The notes under the pieces: model-generated
Databases searched by the model: none
What the model was told of the DNA's origin: nothing
What the model saw: only the letters and a program-made list of their open reading frames with translations
Part shown: in pieces, positions 34,413 through 42,775 of the stretch
Numbering within the stretch: the first letter of the stretch is position 1
Layout: the number at the start of each line of letters is the position of its first letter
Translations under genes and position numbers: made by a program
Assembly: GCF_041435015.1 (NCBI RefSeq)
Contig: NZ_CP107989.1
Coordinates: 6,262,001 to 6,326,000, forward strand
Length of the DNA stretch: 64,000 nt
Reading direction: 5' to 3'
Origin: Streptomyces canus
Lineage (GTDB): Bacteria > Actinomycetota > Actinomycetes > Streptomycetales > Streptomycetaceae

Positions 34413-34438
34413 CGGCACCGCTCACTTCATCGGTGCCG
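34413..34438 (+). terminator. Hairpin terminator
   Basis: CGGCACCG, a 10-nt loop, and CGGTGCCG form a perfect 8-bp stem 23 bp after the preceding stop. No T-run, as is usual in this GC-rich genus. Confidence 0.6.
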
Positions 34439-34806
34439 TCGGGCCGCCCGCTTCTTGGCCAGTGTCGTGCTTCCGCGGCGTGCCTCAAGGGCGCTCCCTG
34501 CGGTCGCGTCGCCTGCGGCGATCGCACTGCGGCCGACCCTTGACCCAGTCCGCTCCAGCACGGGGCAGAAGCGAGCGGGCGGCCCGGAGGGACGGGTGGC
34601 CCAGGTGAGTTCAGGGTCGGGTCGGTCGTCATGTCGGCCGGGGTCGGGGTGCGCGGTCGCGCCTCGCCTGCACGCCGGGTTGGTTCGGCGGCTTGCGGCC
34701 GGAGGGGGGGAGTGGCAGGGAGCGTCGGCATGATGATCCCGCTGCAAGCGGAGGGGCGGGCCCCGGCGCCGGCCGACGGCTCTTCGGGCCCGCCCCCGCC
34801 CGTCGC
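34439..34806. other. Non-coding gap with no recognised feature
   Basis: Between the small secreted protein and the SEC-C gene. On the minus strand one frame reads LERTGSRVGRSAIAAGDATA then LAKKRAARRHR with a stop at 34427, but it lacks a start and a known family. I see no other gene or RNA here. Confidence 0.4.
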
Positions 34807-35817
34807 TCACTCCCCGTGGCACTCCCCATAACCCCGCCCCGACCCGCACCAGCACGCCGTCCCCCGCTGCGGCGGCCACTCCACCGCGCGGCCCCGGGCC
34901 GCCAGAGTCGTCGCGTACTGGGGGAGCAGTGCCGTCTCCGCGGGGGACATGCCCTCCGATGCCGCGAACGCCTCGTACGACGGGACCGTCCCCGTCACGA
35001 TGCCGAGGTTCGCCGTGCCGGAGGCGGACAGCTCGCGCAAGGAGGCCTCTATCGTCGCGAGGTGCTCCTCGTGGGAGGGGTACTCCGAGGAGAGGGAAGG
35101 GTAGGCGTCCACCAGCTCCGTGAGTTCGGAAGCGGGCCAGTGCAGGACCGCCACCGGGAACGGGCGGGACAGCGCCTCCCTGAACGTGCCGAGTTCGGCG
35201 CGCAGGCGGGAGATCTCCGCCTCCAGTTCCGCCGGGTTCTCCGAGCCGAGGGACCAGACGCGCTTCGGGTCGTGCAGCTCGTCCAGGGAGACCGGGGAGG
35301 AGTGGAGGGTGTCCGCCAGGACATCCCAGTCGTCGTGGGCCAGGCCCAGCATGCGGCGCACGCGGTGGCGGCCGAACAGCAGAGGATGCGTGGAGTACGG
35401 GGGCTCCGCCACGTCCGTCAGGAGCACGCGGGCCCCCTCCGTGAACGTCTCCTGCGCCTGCTCCAGCTCGTCGTGGGACTCCAGGGCCTCCGCGACGATC
35501 ACCCAGGGGGCGGGGTCCCGGGGGGCCGCCATGCGGACGCCCTCGATGATCGCGCGGGCCTCGGCCTCATGGCCGTACTCCCAGAGGTTCGCGGCCTTGA
35601 GGGCTCGTACCAGATGGGGGTTCTCCAAGCTCTGGGACGAGGACAGCAACCGGTCGTAGAGGGAGGACGCGGCGGGGCGGTCGCCGGCCAGTTCCAGATG
35701 GGCCGCGGCCTGCAGGAGCAGGGCTTCGGAGTCCTCGGGATACCGGTCGGCGGTCCGCTCCAGGCGCGCCGCTTCGGCGTTGTGGTCGACGTTCTCGGCA
35801 GGCGTGTCGGGGCGCAT
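34807..35817 (-). CDS. TPR-like protein with C-terminal SEC-C zinc motif
   Basis: 336 residues from ATG 35817. The first ~150 residues are helical repeats of TPR character (EALLLQAAAHLELAGDRPAA, LVRALKAANLWEYGHEAEAR). The last residues are the SEC-C motif TACWCGSGRGYGECHGE, a zinc-binding tail also found at the end of SecA and many chaperone-linked proteins. It is likely a cytosolic protein-interaction factor. An alternative TTG at 35847 would add ten residues. Divergent promoters are not obvious. Confidence 0.8.
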   Translation of the reverse strand: MRPDTPAENVDHNAEAARLERTADRYPEDSEALLLQAAAHLELAGDRPAASSLYDRLLSSSQSLENPHLVRALKAANLWEYGHEAEARAIIEGVRMAAPRDPAPWVIVAEALESHDELEQAQETFTEGARVLLTDVAEPPYSTHPLLFGRHRVRRMLGLAHDDWDVLADTLHSSPVSLDELHDPKRVWSLGSENPAELEAEISRLRAELGTFREALSRPFPVAVLHWPASELTELVDAYPSLSSEYPSHEEHLATIEASLRELSASGTANLGIVTGTVPSYEAFAASEGMSPAETALLPQYATTLAARGRAVEWPPQRGTACWCGSGRGYGECHGE

Positions 35818-35926
35818 GGGTGACACCGTACTGCCGATCAGTGACAAAGAAGAGGGAGGTGCAGGCCAGGGCCCGGTTAACAGCAGAAGAGCCCCGGGGG
35901 CCCCGTCCGGCCCGCACCCCCTCGTC

Positions 35927-37399
35927 TCAGATCGTCACGCCGTCGATCTGGAGCGTCTGCACGGCCTTGGCCGCGAACGGCACGGCCACCGTCTTTCCGC
36001 TCAGGAAGGTGTTGGAGTACGACACGTACTTGTCGCCGCCCGTCGTCACCGTGTTCCAGCGCGGGACCAGGCCGCCCGAGCCGCCCGTCACCGTCGTGAA
36101 GCGGGACAGGTCGAAGGTCAGGGTCTGGGCCGACGTGGATGTGTTCAGGGCCACGATGACCAGGCGCTTGGCCGAGGAGTCGTAGGCCGCGACCGCGTTG
36201 CTCACGCCCGTGTCGATGATCTTCATCCCGGGGCGGATGTGCCGGGCGAACTGGGCCATGACGTAGTACTTCGTCTGGACCGCGGTCGGCTGGAGGGTGT
36301 TCTGGTCGTACGCGATCATCGCCCAGCCCGTCGACGGGTCCATGACCTGCCAGTAGACCCAGGCCGTGGGGTGCAGCCAGCGGAAGTCGTAGAGGAGGTT
36401 GAAGGCCATGGTGTAGCCGGTGCCGTCGCTGTCGCCGGTCTCGGAGTTCCACAGCTTCTTGCCGGCCGTGGTCACGACGTCCGTGTAGAGGAGGTCTCTG
36501 CGGCCGTTCGAGCCCTGGTAGCCGTGCACGTTGACCTGGTTGACGTACCCCTTCGTGGTCGAGCTGAAGGAGTTCCAGGTGGTGCGGGCGAGGTCGTAAC
36601 TCGTCTCGTCGGAGGCCGAGATCTTCACGCCCGTCAGGCCGCGGTTGTTCAACTCGCTGCGCAGGTACGGCAGTACGGCCGACTGGACCGTCGCGTCCAT
36701 GTGGCAGCCCTCCTGCGTGCCGGTCGCCGTCCACCAGGACGAGGAGGGCTCGTTGAAGGCGTCGACCGTCGAGAAGTTCACGCCCCAGTTGTTCTTGGCG
36801 TACAGGGCGGTCGCGGCCAGATGCGACGCGTGCTGGCGGTAGTTCCAGGTTTGCAGGTTGTTGCCGCCGCCCGAGGCGCCCGACGGGTTGTGGTTGCTGC
36901 ACATCCACCACATCGGGGAGTTGGCGAAGAGTTCGGAGGTCGCGCCCCTCGACGTCGCCTTCACCAGCATCGCCCGCTGATTGGCGTCCGCCGTCCAGTC
37001 CCAGGCCGAGGACGTGGGGTCCTCGTTGTTCCAGTCCTGCCAGTAGCCCTCGATCTGCTTGAACGCGGGGATGTTGGCCGAGGCGACCATCGACTCGCCG
37101 TTCACGGTGTTCCAGCTGGAGGCGCCCAGGTTGTAGCGGGCGATGTTGAGGCCGAGGCCGGGGAGCGAGGTGCCGTTGTAGGACGTCGACTTGGTGGTGA
37201 AGAAGATGTCGGCGAAGTCGTCCCGGGCGCCGAACACGTTGGCCCACCAGGCCAGGGAGGTGCCCCAGCCCTCCCAGGTGCCGTACGACGTCCCCGGGCT
37301 GACCGCGATCGTTGCGTCCGCACGGGCGGTACCGGTGGCCAGCGCGCTGCCGAGGAGGGTGCCTCCTGCGGCTGTCAGCAGCGTTCTGCGTCGGATCAT
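35927..37399 (-). CDS. Secreted glycoside hydrolase family 30 protein (beta-1,6-galactanase-like)
   Basis: 490 residues. An RR-containing signal peptide (IRRRTLLTAAGGTLLGSALA) targets it for Tat export. The GH30 barrel begins YGTWEGWGTSLAWWANVFG; the acid/base Glu is in DAFNEPSSSWW and the nucleophile Glu in LWNSETGDSD. It closes with a small beta-sandwich (VIVALNTSTSAQTLTFDLSR). The AWWANVFG opening and overall length match endo-beta-1,6-galactanase-type members that attack plant arabinogalactan. It starts 289 bp from the divergent sortase gene. Confidence 0.85.
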   Translation of the reverse strand: MIRRRTLLTAAGGTLLGSALATGTARADATIAVSPGTSYGTWEGWGTSLAWWANVFGARDDFADIFFTTKSTSYNGTSLPGLGLNIARYNLGASSWNTVNGESMVASANIPAFKQIEGYWQDWNNEDPTSSAWDWTADANQRAMLVKATSRGATSELFANSPMWWMCSNHNPSGASGGGNNLQTWNYRQHASHLAATALYAKNNWGVNFSTVDAFNEPSSSWWTATGTQEGCHMDATVQSAVLPYLRSELNNRGLTGVKISASDETSYDLARTTWNSFSSTTKGYVNQVNVHGYQGSNGRRDLLYTDVVTTAGKKLWNSETGDSDGTGYTMAFNLLYDFRWLHPTAWVYWQVMDPSTGWAMIAYDQNTLQPTAVQTKYYVMAQFARHIRPGMKIIDTGVSNAVAAYDSSAKRLVIVALNTSTSAQTLTFDLSRFTTVTGGSGGLVPRWNTVTTGGDKYVSYSNTFLSGKTVAVPFAAKAVQTLQIDGVTI

Positions 37400-37687
37400 G
37401 GCTACTCCGAACTCCGATGGATCGACGCGGCCTTCTGACCCGCGTCGTGGCCTGCCCCGTTCATGCCACGACGAAGCATCGGGTGTGGCCAGTGGGGTTG
37501 TCGAGAGTTCTGACAGCCCTTCCTAAAACCTGTGGAGGAAGTTCGGTATGCCGGACACGCCGACCGCTCCGCCGCCTCCCTGTCGACCGCTCCGACCGCT
37601 CCGACCGCTCTACGAGGCGTTCGGCACTGGTGAGTTGGAGGCGGGGCCCTTATCGTGCGGGCGGCCCCGTCCGAGGAGGCGTGAGGT

Positions 37688-38485
37688 ATGCGGCAGCGCG
37701 TCATGCACCACGGAGCCCGGCGCCGGCGCGAGCGTCGCCGCCGGGCGGTGTGGACCGGCGGCGAACTCCTGGTCACCGTGGGCGTCGTCCTGCTGCTGCT
37801 CGTCGTGCACCAGCTGTGGTGGACCAACCGGGAGGCCAAGGAGGGCGCTCGGCACGGGGTCGAGGCGCTGGAGCGGGAGTGGGGGCGGGGCGGGGGAGCC
37901 GATTCGGGTACGGCCGCCGACTCCGGGGCTCCATCCGTGTCCTCTTCCACGGCTTCCACGGCGTCTCCGGGCTCCCGCGCCGAGCGGGATCTCCGCGCCG
38001 CCGCCTCGGACCCCGCCGCCCTGACGTCGGACCGGTCCCAGGCGTACGCCATCCTCACCGTCCCCCGTCTCCACCTGCGCGTCCCCGTCGCCGAGGGCGT
38101 CGGCAAGCGGAGCGTGCTCAACAAGGGGTATGTCGGCCACTACCCCGGCACCGAACAGCCGGGCCGGGCCGGGAACTTCGCGCTCGCCGGGCACCGCAAC
38201 ACCCACGGCGAGCCCTTCCGGTACATCAACCGCCTCGCGCCCGGGGACACCGTCCGGGTGGAGACGCGGAGCGCGGTCTACACGTACGCCGTGGACAAGA
38301 CCCTCCGCCAGACCTCGGCCCGCGACTCGGGAGTGATCCGGCCGGTCCCACGCTCGACGGTCCACCCCACCTACGGCTACACCGCGCCCGGTTACTACCT
38401 CACCCTCACCACGTGCACGCCGGAGTACACATCCCGGTACCGGCTGGTGGTGTGGGGCACGCTGGTGTCGATGCGGCCGCGTTGA
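37688..38485 (+). CDS. Class E sortase
   Basis: 265 residues. A membrane anchor (ELLVTVGVVLLLLVVHQLWW, ~26-45) is followed by a Ser/Gly linker and the sortase barrel. The catalytic triad is H169 (LAGHRNTHGEPF), C243 (TLTTCTPEY) and R250 (TSRYRLVVWG). TLTTC-TPxxTxxxRLVVWG is typical of class E. It cleaves LAxTG-type sorting signals of exported proteins and links them to peptidoglycan; two such proteins are in this window (2527-3981 with LAATG, 46558-47688 with LASTG). The ATG has a GGAGGCGTGAGG purine stretch upstream. Confidence 0.9.
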   Translation: MRQRVMHHGARRRRERRRRAVWTGGELLVTVGVVLLLLVVHQLWWTNREAKEGARHGVEALEREWGRGGGADSGTAADSGAPSVSSSTASTASPGSRAERDLRAAASDPAALTSDRSQAYAILTVPRLHLRVPVAEGVGKRSVLNKGYVGHYPGTEQPGRAGNFALAGHRNTHGEPFRYINRLAPGDTVRVETRSAVYTYAVDKTLRQTSARDSGVIRPVPRSTVHPTYGYTAPGYYLTLTTCTPEYTSRYRLVVWGTLVSMRPR

Positions 38486-38501
38486 GGGGCTCACAGCTCG
38501 C

Positions 38502-38637
38502 GCATCGCGATGTCCGCGCCGTGGGCGAGGCCGTCGCCGGAGGACGTGGCGGGCGCGATCGTCAGGGCGACTCCGGCGCAGGAGCCGATGTAGCGGAAGG
38601 TCTGCTGGGCGCCCGATCCCATCGCCGCCCGCGCGGC
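38502..38637. repeat. Partial duplicate of the MFS gene's 3' region (copy 1)
   Basis: This 136-bp stretch repeats 38728-38863, offset 226 bp, with only a few substitutions. Copy 2 lies inside the MFS coding region; copy 1 lies beyond the stop and is not in a usable frame. After position 38637 the two copies differ by an 18-nt deletion in copy 1 and then weakly realign (GAGCAGCGG...). It is most likely a partial tandem duplication, or the tail of a lost paralogue. Confidence 0.75.
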
Positions 38638-38665
38638 GAGCAGCGGGGCGGCCGCCTTGAGGGGG

Positions 38666-40057
38666 TCACTGCTCCCGCAGCGCCACCGCGCTCCCCGCCG
38701 CCACCAGCGCCAGCCCCGCCGACACCAGCATCGCGATGTCCGCGCCGTGGGCGAGGCCGTTGCCGGAGGAGGTGGCGAGCGCGATCGTCAGGGCGACTCC
38801 GGCGCACGAGCCGATGTAGCGGAAGGTCTGCTGGGCGCCCGATCCCATCGCCGCCCGCGCGGCCGGGACGGACTCCACCGCGAGCAGCGGGAGCGCCGCG
38901 TTCAGCAGGCCGCTGCCGATGCCGGCCACCACGAGGCCGGGGAGCAGCCGTACCCAGGAACCGGCGTCCAGTGAGCCCAGCATGGTCAGGACGCCCGCCG
39001 CGTGCAGCAGGAAGCCGATCGCGAGTTGCCAGCGCGGGGGCACCCGGCCCGCGAGGCGCCGGGCCTGGAGGGCCACCGCGAAGGACAGGCCGGACCAGAG
39101 GAGGAAGAGCCAGGCGGTGTCCATTGCGGACAGGCCGACCGTCTGCTGGAGGAGGGCAGGGAGGAAGCTGAACAGGCCGATCACCGCGAGACCCGTGAAC
39201 AGCCCGCTGGAGGAGGACGCGAGGAACCGGCGGTGGCGCAGCAGGCCCAGGTCGATCATGGGGGTCCGGGCGCGCCGCTCCACCGCGACGAACACGGCCA
39301 GCAGGACCACGGACGCCAGCAGCAACAGCGCGACCGGTGCCCGCAGCCAGCCGTCCCGGCCCAGGGTCAGCGCCGCCACCAGGGCGACCAGGGCGAGCCC
39401 GAAGGTCACGGCTCCGGCGAGGTCGGGACGGCCGCCGCGCGGAGCCCGGGACTCCGTCAGAAGCCGTGCGGACAGGGCGGCCACGAGCACGGCCGCGGCG
39501 CCGAGAACGCCGTAGGACACCCGCCAGCTCGGCAGCGCGCCGCTCAGCAGAGGACCGACCGCGATGCCGCCGCTCACGAACGCGCCCCACACCCCGGTCG
39601 CGTGCAGGCGCCCCCTCGGTGACGGGAACGCGTGGACGATCAGGCCCAGGCTGCTCGCGAGGAGCGCCGCGCTGGCCGCGCCCTGGGCGATCCGGGCCAG
39701 GGTGAACAGCCAGGTGGACGAGGTCAGCGCGCCGAGGGCCGTGGTGAGGCCCAGCGCCAGGGTGCCCGCGACGAAGATCCGGCGGCGCCCGTAGTCGTCG
39801 GCGAGGCTGCCGGCGACCAGGAGGAGGGCGGCGAGGCCGAGCGGGGTGCCGTTCAGGAGCCAGGCCTGGGCGGACAGCGGGGTGTGCAGGTCGGCGGCGA
39901 CATCGGGGAGCGTGACCATCGGAGCCGTGTACGTCATCAGGGCCACGGCGGTGGCGGCGCTGGTCAGGGCCAGGGTCGCGGAAGGGCGCGGGGAGGCTGG
40001 GGCCAGGGCGGCCGACACCTTCGCCTTCACGAGAGTTCGTTCACTGAACCTTGTCAT
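38666..40057 (-). CDS. MFS drug-resistance transporter, DHA2-like
   Basis: 463 residues, about fourteen hydrophobic segments. DHA2 landmarks: the opening TAPMVTLPDVAADLHTPLSA, LADDYGRRRIFVAG (motif A) and ATGVWGAFVSGGIAVGPLLSG (motif C). It probably exports a toxic compound by proton exchange. It diverges from an HxlR regulator and has an inverted repeat inside its first codons (40039-40049), so its expression is probably controlled by that regulator. ATG start at 40057. Confidence 0.85.
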   Translation of the reverse strand: MTRFSERTLVKAKVSAALAPASPRPSATLALTSAATAVALMTYTAPMVTLPDVAADLHTPLSAQAWLLNGTPLGLAALLLVAGSLADDYGRRRIFVAGTLALGLTTALGALTSSTWLFTLARIAQGAASAALLASSLGLIVHAFPSPRGRLHATGVWGAFVSGGIAVGPLLSGALPSWRVSYGVLGAAAVLVAALSARLLTESRAPRGGRPDLAGAVTFGLALVALVAALTLGRDGWLRAPVALLLLASVVLLAVFVAVERRARTPMIDLGLLRHRRFLASSSSGLFTGLAVIGLFSFLPALLQQTVGLSAMDTAWLFLLWSGLSFAVALQARRLAGRVPPRWQLAIGFLLHAAGVLTMLGSLDAGSWVRLLPGLVVAGIGSGLLNAALPLLAVESVPAARAAMGSGAQQTFRYIGSCAGVALTIALATSSGNGLAHGADIAMLVSAGLALVAAGSAVALREQ

Positions 40058-40094
40058 GTCGAGAACGGTAGCAGAGTGAGTTCGGTCATTGAAC
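40039..40094. promoter_or_regulatory. Pair of GTTCANTGAAC-like operators between MFS and HxlR genes
   Basis: GTTCACTGAAC (40039-40049) is a perfect palindrome with one central base. GGTCATTGAAC (40084-40094) is the same word with two changes. They are centred 45 bp apart and lie over the MFS start and upstream of the HxlR start, as expected for an HxlR-type autoregulator controlling both. Confidence 0.5.
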
Positions 40095-40124
40095 CTACTG
40101 CCGGAAAATGGTTACAGTGGCGCC

Positions 40125-40652
40125 ATGGCACTGGGTAAGGACTACGCGACACAGGAATGCTCGATCGCCCGCGCGCTGGAGATCGTCGGCGAACGCTGGA
40201 CCCTGCTCGTGGTCCGCGACGCCCTCTACGGCGTCCGGCGTTACAACGACTTCCTCGTCCACCTCGGCATCCCGCGCGCGGTCCTCGCCGCCCGCCTCCA
40301 GATGCTCACCGAGGAGGGGATCCTCGAGAAGCGCCGCTACCAGGAGTCTCCGCCGCGCGACGAGTACGTCGTCACCGACCGCGCCATCGCCCTCTGGCCC
40401 GCCCTGCGCGCCCTCGGCCGCTGGGGCCGCGAGCACTATGGCGAGACCGTGCTGCGCACCTTCCAGCACGCCGAGTGCGGCACCGAGATCGGCTCCTACG
40501 GCGAATGCCCCGCCTGCGCGAGGGTCGTACCGCTCGAGGAAGTGCTGATGCTGCCGGGCCCCGGACTCGATCCCCACCCGGCGGATCCGGTCAGCCGGGC
40601 CCTGCTCAGGCCGAAGACACTCTTGCAGCCGATCGTGGTCGATCAGGTATAA
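40125..40652 (+). CDS. HxlR-family winged-helix transcriptional regulator
   Basis: 175 residues from ATG 40125. The winged helix begins CSIARALEIVGERWTLLVVR and RYNDFLVHLGIPRAVLAARL, with EKRRYQESPPRDEYVVTD as the wing: the classic HxlR pattern. The extra C-terminal ~70 residues hold CPACARVVPL, a possible metal/redox Cys pair (ECPACA). It is divergent from a drug exporter and flanked by matching operator words, so it likely senses the exporter's substrate or an oxidant/electrophile. Confidence 0.9.
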   Translation: MALGKDYATQECSIARALEIVGERWTLLVVRDALYGVRRYNDFLVHLGIPRAVLAARLQMLTEEGILEKRRYQESPPRDEYVVTDRAIALWPALRALGRWGREHYGETVLRTFQHAECGTEIGSYGECPACARVVPLEEVLMLPGPGLDPHPADPVSRALLRPKTLLQPIVVDQV

Positions 40653-40690
40653 CCGGGGGAGGACCCGACGACAGGGAGAGGGGGAGTGCC

Positions 40691-40993
40691 GTGATCCGCA
40701 ACTGGACGAGCATGCGGCCCGCCGCCGTGCTCCTGCTCCTCGTCCTCGACGTCGTCCTGCTCGACACCGGCAGCCTCTCCGCCGCCGTCGCGCTCGCCGC
40801 GGCCGGCTCCGCCTTCGCCGCCTGCTCGCTGATCGCCTCGCGCTGCGCGCCCGCCGTGCCGCCCACCCGGGTCCGTACGGCCATCCGCGACCGCGCCCGC
40901 CGCACGGCCTTCCTCCCGCAACGCGACCCCGACGCCCAGGGCCGCCCCCGCCCCCGAGCGCCCGGACGCGCCCTCCCGGCGACCGTCGCGTAG
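40691..40993 (+). CDS. DUF6412 small membrane protein
   Basis: 100 residues from GTG 40691 with a purine-rich GGGAGAGGGGGAG upstream. Two hydrophobic helices (AAVLLLLVLDVVLLDTG; LAAAGSAFAACSLIAS) and a basic Arg/Pro tail. Members with this size sit directly before yidC in Streptomyces, as here, and probably assist or are co-regulated with insertion of membrane proteins. Function is not established. Confidence 0.75.
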   Translation: MIRNWTSMRPAAVLLLLVLDVVLLDTGSLSAAVALAAAGSAFAACSLIASRCAPAVPPTRVRTAIRDRARRTAFLPQRDPDAQGRPRPRAPGRALPATVA

Positions 40994-41081
40994 GGACTCA
41001 CTCCTGCAAGGACACCCCGCGCGGGTCGTCATGCCGCCTCGCACCATTCCCGGCACGACGAGACCCCCGGAGGGCTCACCC

Positions 41082-41795
41082 ATGTCCGTCTTCGCTGATC
41101 TGGTCCAGCATCTCGCCGACCTGCTCCACCCCCTCTTCGGCGCCACCGCGGCCGCCGCCGCGATCGTCCTGTTCACCGCTTTCGTGCGACTGCTCGTGCA
41201 CCCCCTGTCCCGCGCCGCCGCCCGCGGCCAGAAGGCCCGCACCAGGCTCCAGCCGAAGATCGCCGAGCTGCGCACCCAGCACAAGGGCAACCCCGACAAG
41301 CTCCAGAAGGCGGTGCTGGAACTGCACGCCGAGGAGAAGGTCTCACCGCTGACCGGCTGCCTGCCCGTGATGTTCCAGATGCCGGCGTTCTTCCTGCTGT
41401 ACCACCTCTTCTCCAACACGACGATCGGTGGGAGGGCGAACGAACTGCTCGGCCACGAGCTGTTCGCCGCGCCACTCGGCGGGCGCTGGGCGGACGCGCT
41501 CGGGGACGGCGGGATGTTCCAGGGAGCGGGGCTCGTGTACGTCGGCCTGTTCGCGTTCGTGATCGTGGTGGCGACCTTCAACTACCGCCGCACGAAGCGG
41601 ATGATGGCCGCGAACCCGGTGATGCCGGTGACGGACGGGCAGCCGGTGCCCGGGGCGGGCGCGATGAGCAAGGTCATGCCGTTCATGTCCTTCTTCACGC
41701 TCTTCACCGTGGCGGTCGTGCCGCTGGCGGCCGCGCTGTACGTGGTGACCAGTTCGACGTGGGCCGCGGTCGAGAGGGCAGCTCTCTACCGCTGA
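41082..41795 (+). CDS. yidC: YidC/Oxa1 family membrane protein insertase
   Basis: 237 residues from ATG 41082 (GGAGG 8 bp upstream). The pattern TAFVRLLVHPLSRAAARGQK, LQPKIAELRTQHKGNPDKLQ, TGCLPVMFQMPAFFLLYHLF is diagnostic, with the hydrophilic groove Arg in the first helix. It inserts proteins into the cytoplasmic membrane with or without SecYEG. As it is short and sits apart from rnpA/rpmH, it is an accessory paralogue rather than the housekeeping copy. A strong hairpin follows the stop. Confidence 0.9.
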   Translation: MSVFADLVQHLADLLHPLFGATAAAAAIVLFTAFVRLLVHPLSRAAARGQKARTRLQPKIAELRTQHKGNPDKLQKAVLELHAEEKVSPLTGCLPVMFQMPAFFLLYHLFSNTTIGGRANELLGHELFAAPLGGRWADALGDGGMFQGAGLVYVGLFAFVIVVATFNYRRTKRMMAANPVMPVTDGQPVPGAGAMSKVMPFMSFFTLFTVAVVPLAAALYVVTSSTWAAVERAALYR

Positions 41796-41798
41796 CCG

Positions 41799-41832
41799 GT
41801 CCAGTCCGTGAACCGGGTATTGCGGACTGGAC
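41799..41832 (+). terminator. 10-bp hairpin after yidC
   Basis: GTCCAGTCCG (41799-41808) and CGGACTGGAC (41823-41832) are perfect complements around a 14-nt loop, 4 bp after the yidC stop and 80 bp before the next start. Confidence 0.65.
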
Positions 41833-41911
41833 ACTCAGCTTGGACGATCGACCAGTCATCCGATGGCTGCACCCGTCGGCGGACGCCCCGCAATCGAGGG
41901 AGATAGTGATC

Positions 41912-42769
41912 ATGAAGCTGCTGCGAGTCGGTACGGCGGGAACGGAGACGCCCGCCCTGCTCGACGCCGACGGGGTCCTGCGGGACCTGTCCGGTGTCGT
42001 GGACGACATCGACGGGAGGCTGCTCGCCGACGACGCGGCACTCGGCCGGGTCCGCGCGGCCGCGGAGGCCGGGGAACTGCCGGCGCTGGACGCCACGGGG
42101 CTCCGCGTCGGGCCGCCGGTCGCCCGGATCGGGAAGATCGTCTGCATCGGGCTCAACTACCACGACCACGCGCGCGAGACGGGGGCCGAGCCGCCCGCCG
42201 AGCCGGTGATCTTCTTCAAGGCCGCGGACACCGTGGTCGGCCCCTACGACACGGTGCTGGTGCCCCGGCGGTCGGTGAAGACCGACTGGGAGGTCGAGCT
42301 GGCGGTCGTCATCGGACGTACGGCCCGCTACCTGGAGTCCGCGGAGGAGGGGCTCGCCCATGTCGCCGGGTACGCGGTGGCGCACGACGTGTCCGAGCGG
42401 GAGTTCCAGATCGAGCGCGGCGGGACGTGGGACAAGGGGAAGAACTGCGAGACGTTCAATCCCCTGGGCCCCTGGCTGGTGACGGCGGACGAGGTTCCCG
42501 ATCCGCAGAGTCTGTCCCTGAAGCTGTGGGTCAACGGAGAGCAGAAGCAGAACGGCACGACCGCCGAGCAGATCTTCCCCGTTGGTGAAGTGGTGCGGTA
42601 CGTCAGCCAGTTCATGACCCTGTACCCCGGAGACGTCATCAACACCGGTACGCCGGCCGGGGTCGCGATGGGGGAGCCCGAGCCCAAGCCCTATCTCCGG
42701 TCCGGGGATGTGGTGGAACTGGAGATCTCGGGGCTCGGGCGTCAGCGCCAGGAGTTCAAGGACGCGTAG
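41912..42769 (+). CDS. Fumarylacetoacetate hydrolase family protein
   Basis: 285 residues from ATG 41912 (GAGGGAGA upstream). The FAH fold words are GKIVCIGLNYHDHARETG, VIFFKAADTVVGPYD and TDWEVELAVVIGR (acidic metal ligands), then RGGTWDKGKNCETFNPLGPW, where Lys is catalytic in relatives, and VINTGTPAGVAMG. It binds Mg/Mn and probably hydrolyses or isomerises an acylpyruvate/2-hydroxyhepta-diene-dioate. It converges on the next gene with 6 bp between stops. Confidence 0.9.
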   Translation: MKLLRVGTAGTETPALLDADGVLRDLSGVVDDIDGRLLADDAALGRVRAAAEAGELPALDATGLRVGPPVARIGKIVCIGLNYHDHARETGAEPPAEPVIFFKAADTVVGPYDTVLVPRRSVKTDWEVELAVVIGRTARYLESAEEGLAHVAGYAVAHDVSEREFQIERGGTWDKGKNCETFNPLGPWLVTADEVPDPQSLSLKLWVNGEQKQNGTTAEQIFPVGEVVRYVSQFMTLYPGDVINTGTPAGVAMGEPEPKPYLRSGDVVELEISGLGRQRQEFKDA

Positions 42770-42775
42770 GGCAGT

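Noticed and set aside
37548..38024. ORF with good ribosome site (GGAGGAAG) before the class E sortase, encoding PDTPTAPPPPCRPL...
   Set aside because: It runs into the sortase gene in a different frame and becomes low-complexity; no family. Possibly a short leader, but not supportable.
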